Below are positions 38,029-51,048 of a stretch of 64,000 nt of DNA, one piece after another; within the stretch, counting starts at the first letter, position 1; every line of letters starts with the position of its first letter. Source of the DNA: Deltaproteobacteria bacterium (lineage in GTDB: Bacteria > Myxococcota > Kuafuiibacteriia > Kuafuiibacteriales > Kuafuiibacteriaceae); the NCBI GenBank assembly GCA_016713425.1, contig JADJPE010000005.1, positions 6,608,501 to 6,672,500 of the forward strand. The letters are read 5' to 3'. The position numbers and the translations under genes were made by a program. The notes under the pieces were generated by a model. That model worked only from the letters and a program-made list of their open reading frames with translations. It did no database searches and was not told where the DNA came from.

Positions 38029-40224
38029 ATGTTGCGCTGGCGAGCGCTCGCGATCATCCTGGCCCTCTCGCCAGCATCCTGCCAGCGGGGGTGCGGCAGC
38101 GGAGTATCGCTCGCGCAATTGGTGTCTCAGCGAGGGGATGTCACGGCAGAGACCCAGAGCGGGAAGGAAAGCTGGCACCCGGTCGAAACCGGGTTCGCGT
38201 TCTTCGAAGGCGACGCGCTTCGAACAGGTGTAGGCTCCAAGGCGACCGTGGGTCTTGGTGTGCGCGGTTCCTTGCAAGTCGGAAGCGAATCCATCGTCCG
38301 CTTTGGTGCCAAGGGAAACGGAAAGTCGGCGGGCGTCAGCGTCGAAGAAGGCGAAGCGATCCTCGAAGGCGCGACCGGCGATCTCTACTTCCAAACAGAC
38401 ATTGGCGTCGCGCTGCTCGAGGCGGGCACGCAGGCGCGGATGAGCCAGAGAGACGGAGGCGTCCGGGTCGACGTCCTGGTCGGCGCCGCGGTTTTCGAAC
38501 GGGACGGCCATGAGGATGTACGGATCGAACGTGGCGAAGGCGTCGCCATAGACGTCGGATCGGCCGTCCTCGAGAAGACGTCGACCCCCGCCGACCCAGC
38601 CGCACCCGCCGCACCCGCTGCACCCACCGACAACACCGACAACACCGACAACACCGACACCACCGTCAAAACCGAGGATGCGCGCGATGCGGGCACGAGC
38701 GACGTCGGGATGCTCGACGCCGCATCCAACGGGCTCGATGGCCGTGTCGATCGCGACGGGTCCGGGGCGACCGGCGATGAAACACCGGCCGGCATCGTGC
38801 TGGACCGGGGCCTATTCGAGCTCAGCGTTCGAGGCGCGAATGCTACGATCGTTCAACCTGGGTCTGGAGCCATCGCCCGGATTTCTCCGGCGGGGAAGCG
38901 CCTCCGCGCCGAACCGGGCACCAAGGTCCTCCTCAAGAAATCCACGACCGCCGTCGTCCGCCGGGCACACGAGGAAGCGAAGATCCAAGGACCGGCAGAG
39001 GTCGTGCTCGGCGAAGCGACTGGCCCGATCCTTCTCGCGTCGATGGGTCGAGTCACCTACGCGGCCAGCGCCACCGCCGACGTTTCTGTGCAGGTTCCGG
39101 GGGGCCTCGCGACCGCGAGCGCACCCGGGAGTCGCGCGGAACTCGAGATCTCGCGGCAGGGATCCGCCGTCGCGACGGCAGCCGCCGGACAGGTGCTCCT
39201 CAGCGCACGAGGCGAAACGACCACCCTGTCGTTTGGCGAGCGCGCAATGCTCACGCAGAGGGGCCTCGTCCGCTTCATGACCAAGAATCCAACAACCGCC
39301 GACTTCACGATCACCGCCGGAGAATCCGTCACGATTCACGATGCGTTGGCGCCCACCGCGATCGGCTTCGATTTCAGCCGAAGTTGCCCTCAAGGCGCCC
39401 GCGTTGAGCTCGCACCCGCCGGTGGCTCTTTCCGGCGCGCACACGGGAAGGCAAGCGGGACCGGGCGTGCCATCCTAAGCGTGCAGCCCGGCCGCCATCG
39501 CTATCGAGTCACGTGTTCTGCGCCCACGCCTGCGTCGGGAACGGGGGCGAGTTCGGAGTCCGTGTCGCCGCCGTCCGCCGACGCCTCGGGGCGCTCCATC
39601 CAGGGTGCGCTGCGCATCGTGCGCGACTCTGGCCGCGCGCGTCTTCCCTCGTCGAGTGCCAGCAACACGATCGACGCGGACGGACGCCGCTACACCATCC
39701 TCTATCAGAGCCTATTGCCTCGCCTCGTGTTCTCCTGGCGGAGGGCGCCCCTGGGCCGATCGTTCGTTCTCACGATAGCCCCCACGGAAGGGTCACCGAA
39801 TACGTACTCCAGCTCGACGCCCTCCTACGCCTTCGCGTCCGGCCAGGTTCCGGAGGGCGAGTATCGCTTCTGGTGGACGCAGACCGACGGGTCCCAGCGC
39901 CGATCGCCCGAGACAACGCTGAAGCTCGACTTCGACAACGCCGCACCCTCGATGTCACTTCGCTCACCCCCCGTCAGGATCACGGCCGACGCGTCGACGG
40001 TGCTCGTCGAAGGTGCGGCCGTTCCAGGCGCGACCGTCTCGATTTCCGGTCAGACCATCGAGCTCGATCGCCATCTCCGCTTTCGCGCCGAGGCGCGCCC
40101 AAACCCCGGTGAAATCGCGGTCGCCATTCGAATCGAGCACCCAAGGCGTGGGGTTCATTACTATCTGCGCAAATTGCCCGGAGCGGCAAAGACGGAGACC
40201 ACAGCGCACGACGGTCCCCCGTGA
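38029..40224 (+). CDS. Large FecR-domain lipoprotein
   Basis: A 731-residue protein from ATG 38029 (ATG 38017 is equally possible; neither has a clear ribosome site). MLRWRALAIILALSPASC is a lipoprotein signal. A FecR-like beta domain follows (GDALRTGVGSKATVGLGVRG, RFGAKGNGKSAGVSVEEGEA), then a low-complexity DNTDNTDNTDTT linker near residues 195-215, a second FecR-like region, and beta-sandwich stretches typical of adhesion or Ig-like domains. It has no enzymatic motif. Such proteins occur in myxobacteria with unknown role; there is no sigma factor or TonB receptor beside it, so the iron-signalling role of true FecR is not supported. Confidence 0.75.
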   Translation: MLRWRALAIILALSPASCQRGCGSGVSLAQLVSQRGDVTAETQSGKESWHPVETGFAFFEGDALRTGVGSKATVGLGVRGSLQVGSESIVRFGAKGNGKSAGVSVEEGEAILEGATGDLYFQTDIGVALLEAGTQARMSQRDGGVRVDVLVGAAVFERDGHEDVRIERGEGVAIDVGSAVLEKTSTPADPAAPAAPAAPTDNTDNTDNTDTTVKTEDARDAGTSDVGMLDAASNGLDGRVDRDGSGATGDETPAGIVLDRGLFELSVRGANATIVQPGSGAIARISPAGKRLRAEPGTKVLLKKSTTAVVRRAHEEAKIQGPAEVVLGEATGPILLASMGRVTYAASATADVSVQVPGGLATASAPGSRAELEISRQGSAVATAAAGQVLLSARGETTTLSFGERAMLTQRGLVRFMTKNPTTADFTITAGESVTIHDALAPTAIGFDFSRSCPQGARVELAPAGGSFRRAHGKASGTGRAILSVQPGRHRYRVTCSAPTPASGTGASSESVSPPSADASGRSIQGALRIVRDSGRARLPSSSASNTIDADGRRYTILYQSLLPRLVFSWRRAPLGRSFVLTIAPTEGSPNTYSSSTPSYAFASGQVPEGEYRFWWTQTDGSQRRSPETTLKLDFDNAAPSMSLRSPPVRITADASTVLVEGAAVPGATVSISGQTIELDRHLRFRAEARPNPGEIAVAIRIEHPRRGVHYYLRKLPGAAKTETTAHDGPP

Positions 40225-40357
40225 GCCCCGCTCGACGCCCCCGCTCGACGCCCCCGCGCAAACGCCCCCCGATCACGGGCCCCCACGGACGCGTCGCGCC
40301 GGTTCGGTCCATATTCGCCTTGGAAACGCGCGCGACCGGGAGCATAACCGGACCGTT

Positions 40358-41761
40358 GTGAGCCCAAAGCGCTATCACGTCATGACCTTTGGCTGTCGGG
40401 TCAATCAGTCGGACACGACCGCCATCATGAACGATCTCGAGAGCCATGCGTTCGAGCGCTCTTCGACTCACCTCGACGCCGACGTCGTCATCCTGAATAC
40501 GTGCACGGTCACCCATCGTTCGGACGCCGACGTTCGTAAAGCCGCCCAACGCATTCGCCGCGAGAATCCGGAGGCAAAGGTCGTCGTCGCGGGCTGTTTT
40601 GCGCAGCGCGCGCCCGAACAGGTCGCCGCGCTGCCCACGGTCGATGCAGTGGTGGGTCATGCGCATCGCAGCCAGCTCCCCATCATCGCAGATGAGATCC
40701 TGACCTCGACCTCGAATGAGGAGGACGCGACGGCGCATTCGGCGCGGATCGCCCACACCACGCTCGAAGGCGTCCCTCCCGAATCACTCCCGGCCGTCAA
40801 CCCCCATGCGTTCGTCTTCGAGAGAACCCGTCCCTTCGTGAAGATTCAGGATGGATGCGACGCGCCGTGCACGTACTGCGTCATTCCGAGCGTCCGCGGC
40901 GCCGCCCGCAGCGCACCGGTCGGCGAAGTCATGACGGCCGTTTCATCCTTGATCGAACAAGGTCACTTCGAGGTCGTCGTCGCCGGCGTGCACCTTGGAA
41001 CGTACGGCGCACGCCTCGACCCGCCAAGCGACCTCGTTTCCTTGGTCAAACAGATCCTCGCCCTCGATGGTCTCGGGCGGCTCAGGCTAAGCTGCATCGA
41101 ACCGATGGCCTTCCCGCTCGCACTGGCGGACTTGGCGGCCGAGAACGCAAAGCTCGCGCCTCACTTCCATCTTCCGCTTCAATCGGGGAGCGATCGCATC
41201 CTCAAGCGGATGGTACGCCCATACCGCGCCCGCGACTACGGCCGAATCGTGTCGTACATCCGAGAGCGTGTGCCTTCGGCGTGCATAGGCACCGACATCA
41301 TCGTTGGCTTTCCGGGCGAAACTGAAGAGGACTTTCGGGCGACGGCGGCCTTTGCAGAGTCGGTCGGACTCGACTACATCCACGTGTTCAGCTACTCGCC
41401 GCGCGAAGGCACGGCGGCGATGCGATTGCCCGCGCACGTGGATCCTCGCATCGTCAAGGAGCGAAGTCGCCGTCTACACGCGGTGGCCGAGGCTCGCTGG
41501 GCGGCGTTCTTGGATCGGCAGCTCGACCGAACGCTGCCGGCGGTCACGTTGGCCCCGTCATCCAAAAACGGCGCACCCTCGATGCTCGCGCTCGCCGACA
41601 ACTACGCCCCCATCGAGACCGAGCTCTCGGCCGGGCTCATGCCCAATCAAAGCGTCGCCCTGCGCATCACGGAGCGTCGAGGCACGATCCTCGCGGGCGT
41701 CCTCGCGGGCGGATATCCCCTCAATTCAAGGGCTCGCCCGTCGAGTGGGGTGGCAAGATGA
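40358..41761 (+). CDS. mtaB: tRNA threonylcarbamoyladenosine methylthiotransferase MtaB
   Basis: A 467-residue radical-SAM methylthiotransferase. The start is GTG 40358, needed to keep the first beta strand (RYHVMTFGCRVNQSD); ATG 40382 would remove it. Three N-terminal cluster cysteines lie in TFGCRVN, NTCTVT and AGCFAQ; the SAM cluster is C167-x3-C171-x2-C174 (GCDAPCTYCVIPSVRGAARS). TFGCRxNQ and the overall order indicate the MtaB branch rather than MiaB or RimO. A C-terminal TRAM-like beta domain is present. It modifies t6A37 to ms2t6A37 in tRNAs. Stands 133 bp after the FecR gene with a CCCGCTCGACGC direct repeat between them. Confidence 0.92.
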   Translation: MSPKRYHVMTFGCRVNQSDTTAIMNDLESHAFERSSTHLDADVVILNTCTVTHRSDADVRKAAQRIRRENPEAKVVVAGCFAQRAPEQVAALPTVDAVVGHAHRSQLPIIADEILTSTSNEEDATAHSARIAHTTLEGVPPESLPAVNPHAFVFERTRPFVKIQDGCDAPCTYCVIPSVRGAARSAPVGEVMTAVSSLIEQGHFEVVVAGVHLGTYGARLDPPSDLVSLVKQILALDGLGRLRLSCIEPMAFPLALADLAAENAKLAPHFHLPLQSGSDRILKRMVRPYRARDYGRIVSYIRERVPSACIGTDIIVGFPGETEEDFRATAAFAESVGLDYIHVFSYSPREGTAAMRLPAHVDPRIVKERSRRLHAVAEARWAAFLDRQLDRTLPAVTLAPSSKNGAPSMLALADNYAPIETELSAGLMPNQSVALRITERRGTILAGVLAGGYPLNSRARPSSGVAR

Positions 41762-41832
41762 GCAGGCAGTGTTAGAAGCGACGACGTCTCGGTGCGCCAC
41801 GATCCAAAGCGAAGGCCGGACAACAAACGAGT

Positions 41833-43473
41833 ATGCGCAAAGACGACCAGTTTCGAATCCTGACCGAGGTCGAAAGCCGGGTCGCGGATCGCAAGACCGT
41901 ACCGGACGACGTGTCAGGCACGCACATTCGCGAGGCCCTGGAGGATAGCCTCTACCACGAGCGGCGTCGAATACGAGGCGAGCCACTCGGAAAGCGTCGC
42001 ATGGAGGATGCCGCGTTCTGGGCAAACATCGAACGCCAGCTCCGTGGGTCACCGGACAAAACACAGAAGAACCTCCTGCGCGCGGTAATCCGTCGGTACG
42101 GACAAGAGATCGCGGGCAATTTTGATGAGCGCGTCTACAACTTGGCCACCCGCGCAATTCCCCCGGCGCTCGGACTCTTGCTCAACGCGGTCTCACCGAG
42201 GCGTCTCGTCGAGCGGTTCCCGCACTTTCCCAAGATCGATGACGCCGTGATCATCCAGGGAGAAACGGAGCATCTGCATCGGCTGCACGACGTCGGCACC
42301 GTGATACTCACGCCCACCCACGTGAGCAATCTGGACTCTATCGTCATCGGATACTCGCTGTTCCGGCTGGGACTTCCGCCATTCGTCTACGGCGCGGGGC
42401 TCAACCTGTTCAGCAACCCCCTCATCGGATTCTTCATGCACAACCTCGGCGCATACACCGTCGATCGCCGAAAGAACGATGCGCTCTACAAGGAGGTGCT
42501 CAAGGAATACGCAACACTCACGCTTGAGCACGGCTACGACAACCTCTTCTTCCCGGGCGGAACGCGTTCACGATCGGGCGCCATCGAGCGCCGCTTGAAG
42601 CTGGGTCTCTTGGGGACCGGCCTCGCCGCCTATATCAACAATCGTGCACGCGGCGCCTTGCGCGATCGAGTATTCATCGTCCCGGCGACGCTCTCCTGCC
42701 AACTCGCACTCGAAGCCGAAACGCTTATCGACGATTTTCTAAAGGAAGTTGGAAAGAGCCGATACATCATCGACGACGACGAGTTCGCGATGCCGAAGCG
42801 AATCTTCGACTTCTTCGTTCAGCTCATGAACCTCGACTCGAAGATCCACGTCACGATCAGCCGAGGCCTCGATCCATTTGGCAACCCCGTCGACGACGAA
42901 GGGCAAAGCATGGACCCTTGCGGGCGAACCATCGACATCACACGCTACATCACCAAAGACGGCGTACCGACCGCGGTCGAGGATCGTGACGCCGAATATA
43001 CGAAGGAACTCGGGCTTCGGATCGGCGATGCGTTCCTGCGGGACAACGTCCTCCAATCGACGCACATCACTGCACGCGCAATTTTCGGCCTCATGCGGAG
43101 GCAGAACCGCGACCACACCATCTTACGACTCATTCGAACCGGCGGTATGTACGACGACTTCGAGATGGGCGCCGTCTACAGAGAAGCCGATCGCGTTCTG
43201 TCGGCCCTCCACAAGCTCGAGGGGCGGGGCGGGGTGCGCCTCGGACCTTCGCTTCGTCAACCGACGGAAGACGTCATCAACGACGGGCTCGCGCACTTCG
43301 CCATCTACCACACACGACCAGCCGCATTCCGGCGCGGGAACCGACTCGTCCCTAAAGACCGAAACCTCCTTTTCTACTATCAAAACCGGATCGAGGGCCT
43401 GGGTATCGAGGCGGATCTCGAGCTGCCGCCCGCGCTGAGCCCCGACCATCGAGGACTCGCCAACGCGGCCTAG
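41833..43473 (+). CDS. Glycerol-phosphate-type acyltransferase (PlsB/PlsC superfamily)
   Basis: A 546-residue protein. The acyltransferase blocks are clear: block I PTHVSNLDS with catalytic H163 and D168, block II GAYTVDRRKND, block III FFPGGTRSRSG (with Gly242 where the usual FPEGTRS or FVEGGRS has Glu) and block IV FIVPATLS. Flanking helical domains of 130 and 250 residues make it close to the PlsB (glycerol-3-phosphate) layout in size. Likely membrane-associated, transferring acyl groups in phospholipid synthesis. It is followed after 99 bp by a GpsA-like gene, so the pair suggests a lipid-related unit. Substrate not fixed by the sequence. Confidence 0.85.
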   Translation: MRKDDQFRILTEVESRVADRKTVPDDVSGTHIREALEDSLYHERRRIRGEPLGKRRMEDAAFWANIERQLRGSPDKTQKNLLRAVIRRYGQEIAGNFDERVYNLATRAIPPALGLLLNAVSPRRLVERFPHFPKIDDAVIIQGETEHLHRLHDVGTVILTPTHVSNLDSIVIGYSLFRLGLPPFVYGAGLNLFSNPLIGFFMHNLGAYTVDRRKNDALYKEVLKEYATLTLEHGYDNLFFPGGTRSRSGAIERRLKLGLLGTGLAAYINNRARGALRDRVFIVPATLSCQLALEAETLIDDFLKEVGKSRYIIDDDEFAMPKRIFDFFVQLMNLDSKIHVTISRGLDPFGNPVDDEGQSMDPCGRTIDITRYITKDGVPTAVEDRDAEYTKELGLRIGDAFLRDNVLQSTHITARAIFGLMRRQNRDHTILRLIRTGGMYDDFEMGAVYREADRVLSALHKLEGRGGVRLGPSLRQPTEDVINDGLAHFAIYHTRPAAFRRGNRLVPKDRNLLFYYQNRIEGLGIEADLELPPALSPDHRGLANAA

Positions 43474-43505
43474 GCACCCGCTTCGAGTGGACTCGGCGTC
43501 CTCGG

Positions 43506-43555
43506 ATCGATCCGCATCGATCCGGATCGACCCGAATCGACCCGAATCGACTCGG
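43506..43555. repeat. Five tandem copies of a 10-bp repeat between acyltransferase and GpsA-like genes
   Basis: Units ATCGATCCGC, ATCGATCCGG, ATCGACCCGA, ATCGACCCGA and ATCGACTCGG run head to tail in the gap before the GpsA-like gene. A 10-bp period places each unit on the same face of the helix. Copy number may vary. Confidence 0.9.
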
Positions 43556-43572
43556 AGCCCATGGAGAAAGAG

Positions 43573-44658
43573 ATGACATTGAGCGAACGAAGCGTCCGAG
43601 GGCCTACAACAGCGATCGTCGGTGGCGGTCGACTCGCGCTGGCGATCGGTCGACTGCTGGCCGCCAGCGAATTTTCCGTGCGTATGCACGCACGCCGAGA
43701 CGACGTTCGCACCGAACTGAAGAACGCGCTTCCCGGCGTGCTCGTGACTGACGACCTCGAGACGACGGTCAGGGACGCCGAAGTCGTGTTCCTGGCGGTC
43801 CCGGCGCCCGCCCTCTCGGAGGCCGCGGAAGCGTACGGCGACTACGCGACCGGCGATCAGATCGTGCTCGCAGCGAGTCGCGGCGTCGGGCCCGGCTTCA
43901 CGCTCCCGCACGAGTTGATCCGCGCAAAGACGTGTGTCCGGAAGATCGGGATCTTCGGCGGTCCACTCCATGTACGCGAGATCGCGACCGGACGCGCGAT
44001 ACCGGCCGTCCTCGCCTCACAGTTCTCCGAAGTCATCGCTGTCGTGCGCAAGCTCGCCGAGAACACGCCGATCAAGATCCATCCGAGCCGAGACCTCGTG
44101 GGCGTCGAGGTCGCCGGCGCCATATCGAACGTCACCGCCCTCGCCGCCGGCATGGCCACCGCACTCGAGCTCGGCGAAACGGCGCGCGGCGTCATCCTCA
44201 CCCATGGGTTGGTCGAGGCACGACGGCTCGGCGTCGCCCTTGGCGCCAGCGACCGGACGTTCACGGGTCTCGCAGGGATAGGGGATCTCATCCCCCGCAA
44301 TGTGTCCTCGACCGACCGGCATTGGCAGGTGGGGGCACGTTTGGCCCTCGGCGACACGCTGGAGGTCGCGCTCGCCGCCGCCAACGGCAAACACGTCGAA
44401 GGCGTTGTCACGGCACCCGAAGCCGCGGCCAAAGGCCGAGCGCTCGGCCTCGTGCTGCCTCTCGTTTCAGCGGTGGAGCGCATTTGTCGTGGGGAGGCGG
44501 CGGCCCGCGAGAGCCTGGAGTCTCTGCTCCAGCAAGACCTCGATCTCGACCAGCAAGACCGCTCCAGTCGAATGGGCCCAGACGTACCAAGAGAGCCACC
44601 TGCCCCGAATGATTCGCCACCACATCCACCCACACCTCCGACCACCCCCAGTCATTGA
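43573..44658 (+). CDS. Glycerol-3-phosphate dehydrogenase-like protein lacking both catalytic lysines
   Basis: A 361-residue protein; ATG 43573 has GGAGAAAG at good spacing, ATG 43561 is an alternative. It aligns with GpsA over its length: a nucleotide loop TAIVGGGRLALAIGRLLA (final Gly of GxGxxG replaced by Ala), LGVALGASDRTFTGLAGIGD, and the C-terminal VVEG-like segment. Two catalytic lysines conserved in the family are changed: A-T-K-G is ASRG (R103) and G-A-x-K-N is GAISN (S185). The C-terminal 45 residues are a Pro/Asp/Gln tail. It may be a substrate-binding or regulatory paralogue, or an enzyme with changed chemistry. Adjacent acyltransferase gene suggests lipid context. Confidence 0.75.
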   Translation: MTLSERSVRGPTTAIVGGGRLALAIGRLLAASEFSVRMHARRDDVRTELKNALPGVLVTDDLETTVRDAEVVFLAVPAPALSEAAEAYGDYATGDQIVLAASRGVGPGFTLPHELIRAKTCVRKIGIFGGPLHVREIATGRAIPAVLASQFSEVIAVVRKLAENTPIKIHPSRDLVGVEVAGAISNVTALAAGMATALELGETARGVILTHGLVEARRLGVALGASDRTFTGLAGIGDLIPRNVSSTDRHWQVGARLALGDTLEVALAAANGKHVEGVVTAPEAAAKGRALGLVLPLVSAVERICRGEAAARESLESLLQQDLDLDQQDRSSRMGPDVPREPPAPNDSPPHPPTPPTTPSH

Positions 44659-44793
44659 ATCTCGGATGGACCACGTCAAAGACGCCGTGGTCTGATAGAT
44701 CTCGGCCTCACCACCTCGTGTCCGTGACCGCATGCGCGTAGGCGTGCATCCGTGCGTGTTCGAAGCCGCGTGGGGGTTGGGCGCGAGGATGCA

Positions 44794-45234
44794 ATGAAGT
44801 GTAGTCTGACCACCCTGCACAAGAAGACGACCAGCGAGACGGACGTCGTCGACATCACGGAGGACGTGGGAGACGCGGTGCACGACAGTGGCGTGCTCGA
44901 AGGCGCATGCACCGTGTTCATCGCCGGTTCTACGGCGAGCATCACCACGATCGAGTATGAAAGCGGGGCAGTGAGCGACCTCATTCGCGCGATCGAACGG
45001 CTGGCTCCCCGCGGCATCCACTACGATCACGACGCCCGATGGGGCGACGGCAATGGGTTCTCGCATGTTCGCGCGGCGATGCTCGGCCCGTCGATCACGG
45101 TCCCGGTCAAGGATGGCGACCTGGTGCTCGGCACGTGGCAGCAAATCGTGCTGGTCGACTTCGACAATCGTCCGCGCACGCGAACCGTTCACGTTCAAGT
45201 CATCGGCGCGTCCTCGGCTCGGCAACCACGCTGA
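44794..45234 (+). CDS. YjbQ/UPF0047 family protein
   Basis: A 146-residue protein from ATG 44794 (GAGG seven bases upstream); a further in-frame ATG at 44752 has no ribosome site. The whole length matches the YjbQ family: GVLEGACTVFIAGSTASITT, YDHDARWGDGNGFSHVRAAM and LVLGTWQQIVLVDFDNRPRT, with the conserved His, Asp and Thr of the proposed active site. Family members have weak thiamine-phosphate synthase activity in some species; the true role is not settled. Confidence 0.9.
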   Translation: MKCSLTTLHKKTTSETDVVDITEDVGDAVHDSGVLEGACTVFIAGSTASITTIEYESGAVSDLIRAIERLAPRGIHYDHDARWGDGNGFSHVRAAMLGPSITVPVKDGDLVLGTWQQIVLVDFDNRPRTRTVHVQVIGASSARQPR

Positions 45235-45482
45235 AGCCGGCAAGGCCGCGAGACCGCACGCGCCGACGCTCGCCGCGGACGTTCGTCGCGGACGTTCGTG
45301 GTGGACGCTTCTCCGAGGACTCGAGACTTCGGCCTTGGACGGAACGGCCGTCATCGCTGGCTCGGCTCGCTGACATTCGTCGGGCCCCAGGGCGTTCCGT
45401 GCCTCCGATTGGGTTCCGTCGGCGATCTACGCACTTTGTCCCATTTCGCCTCTGCAAGCTTCGCTCATATCCTCCCGACGGC

Positions 45483-48971
<3,489 letters not shown>

Positions 48972-49108
48972 CCAGCACAGGCGCCTGCGCCCAGTTCGGA
49001 CGTTCGAAAGGTCGACGGCTCGAAAGTCGAACGCCCGAATGGTCGAACGCCCGAAGGACGTTGCGATTTGCCTTGAGCGGTCGCGTCCGGTCTCAGTACA
49101 TCCTCGAC

Positions 49109-50986
49109 GTGAGCCTTCCTCATCTGCTCGCCAACTGGGCCGAGCGAACGCCCAACCATGAAGCGCAGTGTCGCCGCGCGGAGACGGGCGAGACCGTCAC
49201 GACAACCTGGGCGGGATACTGGCTGAACGTGCGCGCCATCGCCAAGGGTCTCATTGCCCTTGGTCTACAAGCCGGGACCACGGTGGCGATTTGGGCCGCC
49301 AACCGCGCGGAGTGGGTTTGGTGCGAGCTCGCCATCATGGCGGCCGGAGCCACCGTCGTACCGATCTACCCGACCAGCACGGAAGAGCAGGTTCGGTACA
49401 TTCTCGAACATGCGAACGCTCGATGGGTGATCGCGGATCAGCCTCGACGCATCGCCATGCTGAGCGATCGCGAAGGGCCGCTTTCCGGCCGGCTCGATCA
49501 CGTGATCGATTTGGATGGCTCATCGGCGATGAGCCTCGACCAACTGATGCGACATGGCGACGCGATCGAAGACGCGATCCTCGACGAACGCCTCAACGCC
49601 GTTCAAGCATCGAGCGACGCACCGGGCCTCATCATCTACACATCGGGCACGACCGGAACCCCAAAAGGCGTCGAGCTGAGTCACCGAAACATGACCACCG
49701 TCGCGCGAAGCGTCGCCGAGGACTATGGCCCCATTCTGAGCCGAATCGAGCTCCGCGCGCTGAGCTATCTGCCTCTTTCTCACATCGCCGAACAGGTCTT
49801 CACGGTCTTCCTGCACCTCACCGTTGGCGGACGGGTCTACTACTGCCCCAACATCGACGATCTCCGCCTCTACCTGCCCTGGGCGCGTCCCACCGTATTC
49901 CTGGGCGTCCCTCGCGTATGGGAAAAGATCGAAAGCGCCGTCCGCGCACGACTCGAGAGCGCCTCTCCGCCGCGCGCCGCCCTCGCACGATGGGCGATGC
50001 GCGTCGAAAGCCAGGCCGCCTCTTCGCTTCGGCGGACCTCGACGGGTCGGGAGCCGGATGGCGACCCACGTGTTGAACCACATCGTCAACCGAACCGGGT
50101 CGCAGAACGATTTGCCCGTCACGTCCTCCCCCGCGTCGCGCGACGCGTTACGCGACGCATCGCGAACCAGGTGGTGCTCTCCAAGATCCGGCGGACGCTC
50201 GGCTTCGAGGATCTCGCGCTGGCCGGGTCCGGTGCAGCACCCATCTCGGTGGACACGCTCGATTTCTTTGCGTCGCTCGGCATCCGCATCCATGAAGCGT
50301 ACGGGATGACAGAGACGACCGGCGTGCTCACGCTCTCGAGTCCCGACCGGCCGATCTTCGGCACCGTCGGGCGGGCCCTTCGCGGCGTCGAGCTCAAGAT
50401 CGCCAGCGACGGCGAGATCTGCGCACGCGGTCCTACGATGACGCGCGCCTATCATCGGGATCCCGAGTCGACGCGCGCCCTGATCGACGACGAAGGCTGG
50501 CTTCACACCGGCGACCTCGGCGCACTCGACGAGGACGGCAACCTACGAATCGTCGGTCGAAAGAAGGAGATGATCATTACGGCGGGGGGCAAGAACGTCG
50601 CTCCGGTAGAGATCGAACAGTACCTGGTTCGAATCCGCGGCATCAGCCAGGCGGTCGTCATCGGCGACCGCCGCCCCTATCTCACCGCGCTCCTGACGCT
50701 CGACCTCGACGATAGCGACGAACTCAGAACGGCCGCTGGCTTCACGAGCCAGGTCACCGCAGCCGACCTCACCCATCACCCCGCTGTGCGCGCCGTCATC
50801 GAGGCACGCCTCGAAGCCGAGTGCAACCGACACCTGGCGCGGTATCAAACGATCAAGAACTTCGCGCTCCTCGCCGAAACCTTCTCGGTTGAACGCGGCG
50901 AACTCACACCGTCGCTCAAGCTGAAGCGAGCCACCATCCATGAACGGCACCGCGAGGTCATCGCCTCCTTGTACGGCTCGAAATGA
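49109..50986 (+). CDS. Long-chain acyl-CoA synthetase (AMP-forming)
   Basis: A 625-residue ANL-superfamily enzyme from GTG 49109 (the upstream open frame is antisense-like and overlaps the peptidase end). P-loop IIYTSGTTGTPKGVEL, A5 motif YGMTETTG, A7 GWLHTGDLG, A8 VGRKKEMIITAGGKNVAP with the linker Lys region, and LTPSLKLKR with a C-terminal catalytic Lys. Activates fatty acids to acyl-CoA through an acyl-AMP. A 25-residue polar insert near residues 307-333 is an oddity. It precedes a 450-bp gap that ends in a strong terminator. Confidence 0.9.
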   Translation: MSLPHLLANWAERTPNHEAQCRRAETGETVTTTWAGYWLNVRAIAKGLIALGLQAGTTVAIWAANRAEWVWCELAIMAAGATVVPIYPTSTEEQVRYILEHANARWVIADQPRRIAMLSDREGPLSGRLDHVIDLDGSSAMSLDQLMRHGDAIEDAILDERLNAVQASSDAPGLIIYTSGTTGTPKGVELSHRNMTTVARSVAEDYGPILSRIELRALSYLPLSHIAEQVFTVFLHLTVGGRVYYCPNIDDLRLYLPWARPTVFLGVPRVWEKIESAVRARLESASPPRAALARWAMRVESQAASSLRRTSTGREPDGDPRVEPHRQPNRVAERFARHVLPRVARRVTRRIANQVVLSKIRRTLGFEDLALAGSGAAPISVDTLDFFASLGIRIHEAYGMTETTGVLTLSSPDRPIFGTVGRALRGVELKIASDGEICARGPTMTRAYHRDPESTRALIDDEGWLHTGDLGALDEDGNLRIVGRKKEMIITAGGKNVAPVEIEQYLVRIRGISQAVVIGDRRPYLTALLTLDLDDSDELRTAAGFTSQVTAADLTHHPAVRAVIEARLEAECNRHLARYQTIKNFALLAETFSVERGELTPSLKLKRATIHERHREVIASLYGSK

Positions 50987-51048
50987 TGGGACACCCGTGT
51001 TAGTCGATTCACTCCATAGACTCACTCACGGACTTCCGTTAGCCTTTG

